DNA of 64,000 nt from Stictocephala bisonia (lineage: Eukaryota; Arthropoda; Insecta; Hemiptera; Membracidae): NCBI GenBank assembly GCA_035578905.1, contig JAQJVL010000083.1:861861-925860 (forward strand), read 5' to 3'. Numbering within the stretch: the first letter of the stretch is position 1; each line of letters starts with the position of its first letter. Positions 59,484 to 64,000 of the stretch are shown here, one piece after another. A program made the translations under genes and the position numbers. The notes beneath the pieces are model-generated. The model was not told the origin of the DNA. It did no database searches and saw only the letters and a program-made list of their open reading frames with translations.

Positions 59484-60200
59484 CTGAAACATAAAATAAG
59501 CCAAATATATATTTGCAACAAAAATAAATACAAATAATCACTGTATATTATCAACAGTACGTATAGTAAATACTCTTTTAGTTTCGTGAGATAATTTTAA
59601 TCTTTAGATATGTAAAATTAATAACAGCCGATAATTTATTTTTCCACTCATCGGACATAGATTTATAGCACTTATATGAAAAAGCCGATTTTATCATCAG
59701 CCACCCTAACTCAGTAATAGTTAAATAAAATAAATGTAAAATAATACTTATTTAATTCATTTAGTAATTTCGTAAGAAACTATAGTATGACCTTTAAAAT
59801 ACTTATCGAAAGAGGACAGTATACTTTCTACTTCAATAGCCATTGCTGAATGTAAGAACCTGCTAACTTTTGTTACTATTATTATAAAATTAATAAGGGT
59901 GTCTAAAAGTATTATTATTATTTCGGGGTAGTAGATAATAAATACTTTTCATTTAATCCTGTTGCATATTTTGTGTTTTCTTCATACCAATAGTGTGAAA
60001 GTTGTATCCATAAAAACCAGTAAGTGTGCACAAATTGACAATGTACAATAATTCTAAAAGACAATACAAAATGGCAATAGATATTGTTTCAACAATGATT
60101 TTGATAAATCACAACTTAAAAGTTGTTAGGTACAATCGAACGCTATATTCAAACGAGAGAGTTACTAGAAAGTCAAACAAAGATGGGTTCAGAACACTAC
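59484..60200. other. candidate intron, 717 bp
   Basis: AT-rich with no other exon. It would be bounded by GTAGTG on the right and TTTCAG on the left on the minus strand. Confidence 0.45.
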
Positions 60201-60338
60201 CCTAAGGAGAGCTGTACACTCATCCAGGCTACAAATCTCTGCAGACTTGTCAGGCGGATCCAGTTCTTCAGTGCACTTGTAGACCTTGTAGCTTTCCTCG
60301 TGTAGACGGGACTCACCAGTCCGACGTCCTGCCTTCAT
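60201..60338 (-). CDS. candidate first coding exon, 46 codons
   Basis: From an ATG at 60338 the minus strand is open for 49 codons to a stop. The first 46 end at AGG before GTAGTG, a weak but possible donor in phase 0. The peptide starts MKAGRRTGESRLHEESYKVY, followed by an acidic and Cys-containing part (CTEELDPPDK, CSLDECTALL). Codon use is balanced and unlike AT-driven chance frames. It lies 717 bp upstream of a clear exon on the same strand with matching phase. Alternatively it is an internal exon using the upstream CTCGAACAG acceptor, or chance. The overlapping plus frame at 60123-60305 is treated as its shadow. Confidence 0.45.
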
Positions 60339-60583
60339 AACTGTTCGAGAATATATATGCCCTGTTTATTCTGAGTAATGATCTAACTACATCAATAAAT
60401 TTACTTTAATAGCTGTACAGCCAACTTCCTGATCCAAATGTATCTGCTAGGTTGAATATTAAACTGTTTTCATCTTAATATTGTTTTGATTCTGTCTCAT
60501 ATTTAAAAATTTATAAGTGAAGAAGAATTGACTAGCCGGAAATAAGATGAGTACTAAGTGGTTTGGTTTCCAAGCAAAGCTGT

Positions 60584-61974
<1,391 letters not shown>

Positions 61975-62280
61975 AATGTCATTACATAAATGTAGGACGA
62001 GTGTAGATGACCTATGTAGTCTGGTTACTAACTGAGTTATGCTCAGAAAGGGCCATTTATCAATAGCGAAATATTCAGGGAAACTGAGGAACATACAGTT
62101 TAATTTGGAATCATCGTAGCACTGGTCTAACTTTCAGCAAATCTTCCGTACACAACGTCCAAACCTTGATCAACATCCAACATGGACTTCTCATGGTAGT
62201 GTCCACATCGATGACAACCATCGAGTTGTGTTGTTTTAAATAACATAACGATCTCTATAACCTACGATCTTTAAAAAACT
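61975..62280 (-). mobile_element. SINE-A copy 5, degraded
   Basis: On the plus strand TAGTCTGGTTACTAACTGAG, GCTCAGAAAGGGCCATTTAT, CATCCAACATGGAC and GTGTCCACATCGATGACAAC follow the order of copy 2. The head is missing or decayed. Confidence 0.75.
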
Positions 62281-62289
62281 TTCTCGTCA

Positions 62290-62500
62290 ATAAAAGTATT
62301 GATTTAGAATGGGTGGGTGAGTCAATACCCACCCATTCTATAATACCATTATATAAGTACTGTTGGTTGGGTCAGTTCTACTGTTTTGTAGGTGTGGGTG
62401 AGACACAGTGTTGGTAAGGGTGGGTGGTGGTTCAATGTCAGTGTTGGTGAAGGTAGGTGAGTGGTCATCACCACTGTTGATAAAGGTGGGAGGGTGGGGC
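62290..62500 (+). repeat. degenerate G-rich units related to the 36-bp array
   Basis: GAATGGGTGGGTGAGTCAAT is followed by four loosely repeated segments (TGTTGGTTGGGTCAG, GGTGTGGGTGAGACACAGTG, GGGTGGGTGGTGGTTCAATG, GGTGGGAGGGTGGGG). The first forms a perfect 13-bp hairpin with ACCCACCCATTCT at 62329-62341. Confidence 0.6.
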
Positions 62501-64000
62501 ATTAAATATACATATAAGTACTATCTAGCAATATGTGATATTAATCTTATGTTTCATGATATTGTATTAGTTTGAGATGAATAGAATATTGTATTAGTTT
62601 GAGATGAATAGAACACAGTTCAGTAGTCAGAGATAGTTTGGCAAAATTAATTATAACCAAATTACATGTGCCACTTGATTGAGAGCTAATTACCAGTCAG
62701 AAAACACATTAGCTTCCAGTTTTCAAAGCACATTGCGTGAGTGACTATATTAATTATTTTGAATTTAATGTAAGCCTGTGTTAATTTAACTACAACAAAT
62801 GGCTGGGCTTCGTCCTCAAAACAACCCCACTTTTGTGATGAACCTGTTTATCGCATGCCATCGTCTTTCTTTTCCTCTTAAATTCAAAGTCTCAGTGTAT
62901 GAGTTAGGACACCTTTATTATAGGAGTATTTTTGTCCAGTTATATTTGCCTTTGTTCTGGTTAAGTCTCGTTATTATTATTATTTTTTCTCTTTTAAAAA
63001 CTTGAATATAAATTAGGGTTCGTGAAGAGGAAAAAATTCATTTAACTTACTGTATTTTTAGTAATCACACATTTTTATACACACAAATATTATAGATGCG
63101 TAAAATACATGAGTTTCAAAACTGAAAATAAAATGTAATCATTGTTTTTAATAAGCCTGTAATTAATTTTCTATTTTCACAAACATTCAAGACCACTTTA
63201 GTTTTGCAAGTAATGTAGATACAAAAGTATTTTTATAATAAAAAGTGCAATTAAATATATGAGCAATGATTGAATTTGGCTTCCAGATTGATCCGAATAT
63301 CAATATACACGTGAATTAAAACTTCTAGCGCATTGCTTATTAAGTGTTGAGACATGTATCATTTTCAAATAAAGTGTTATTAATTCTATGAAAATCATCG
63401 AAAATGTGATGACAATAACGTATGTTGAAAGTCAAATGTAATTGGTATTTTTTAATTTCAAACAATGGAAATGTGTATGAATGAACATATAAAGAGATTC
63501 ATCCTTAAATTATTCTTAAAAATTATTAAAAATTGCATTTAATATATGCAAAATAAAATATAGTCTATTGTAACATTAAAACGGGTTTCTGATCTATAAT
63601 AGCAAATTTCACGGCTGTGAAGTGCTTGAATACATCTTGAACAATTTGTACTGTTGCACACAAATTAAATTAAAAAATCAGGTTAAATTGCAAACTAAAT
63701 CAAAACAAATACTGTATATTGTTGACTAGAACTGCTACGGACTCGTTCTAGATGTGGAACTCCACCCCCCACCTTGGACCCCCTGCCTCTCCTGAGATTA
63801 CGCATTCTAAATTGCATGTTGTGAACAGCTGCTAAATTAGGAACACCTGTTCAAGTGGAAACTGAAAAGACACCAGCCGATATCTGACAGCTTCCATATC
63901 TCTGAAATAAAAGCTATTGGTCTAGAAATTCATAATTATTATCTTCAGTAGTGGATTTTTGTAAATTTTCTCATGACTACAGACATTGAAAAGAGCATTT
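62501..64000. other. no gene seen; one 27-bp duplication
   Basis: ATTGTATTAGTTTGAGATGA is repeated with a 27-bp period near 62561 and 62588. The plus frame 62799-63005 is hydrophobic but AT-driven and unsupported. GC-richer words at 63755-63790 (CCACCCCCCACCTTGGACCC) hold no frame. Confidence 0.45.

Noticed and set aside
62799..63005. Small membrane protein frame
   Set aside because: The hydrophobic run is what AT-rich T-heavy codons give; no neighbouring evidence.

Overview
The window looks like arthropod, most probably insect, nuclear DNA. It is strongly AT-rich, has spliced exons with GT-AG borders, many decayed transposons, tRNA-headed SINEs and long tandem arrays, and two MITE copies carry insect-type TTAGG (CCTAA on this strand) repeats. 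No bacterial-type gene, operon, tRNA gene or CRISPR array is visible. The species cannot be named from the sequence.

The only convincing host coding sequence is three short pieces on the minus strand: a possible first coding exon at 60338-60201, a clear exon at 59483-59373 and a clear exon at 1887-1688. All three junctions are in phase 0, so they read through as one protein piece: 46 + 37 + 66 codons. The simplest model is one gene running right to left, with a 0.7 kb intron and then an intron of about 57.5 kb that fills most of the window. I do not recognise the protein. A further possible coding patch, strand uncertain, lies at 12.5-12.8 kb.

The inferred giant intron is a repeat landscape. 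From 21.6 to 34.9 kb there is a cluster of arrays: a 42-bp minisatellite (about 78 units, split by a foldback element), a 36-bp G-rich minisatellite (about 72 units, most with a perfect short-loop G-quadruplex motif), an 82-bp array (about 24 units), a 9-bp array and a (TA)n tract. Other arrays have units of about 125 bp (8.0-8.8 kb), 39-43 bp (13.3-13.9 kb), 45-60 bp (40.8-41.7 kb), 187 bp (48.2-48.9 kb), 23 bp (50.0-50.2 kb) and 76 bp (58.0-58.7 kb). A pure (TC)434 tract lies at 60.6-61.5 kb, just upstream of the candidate first coding exon.

Interspersed elements include a SINE family (here SINE-A) with five copies, a second (SINE-B) with two, a chimeric SINE (SINE-C) that shares the SINE-A tail, a hAT element with an exact 8-bp target duplication, a P-element/THAP9-type transposase relic, Helitron-like elements, two MITEs with internal telomere-like repeats, several inverted-repeat elements, and relics of non-LTR reverse transcriptases. 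Most long open frames here are artefacts of repeat units whose length is a multiple of three (42, 36, 9 bp) or of dinucleotide tracts.
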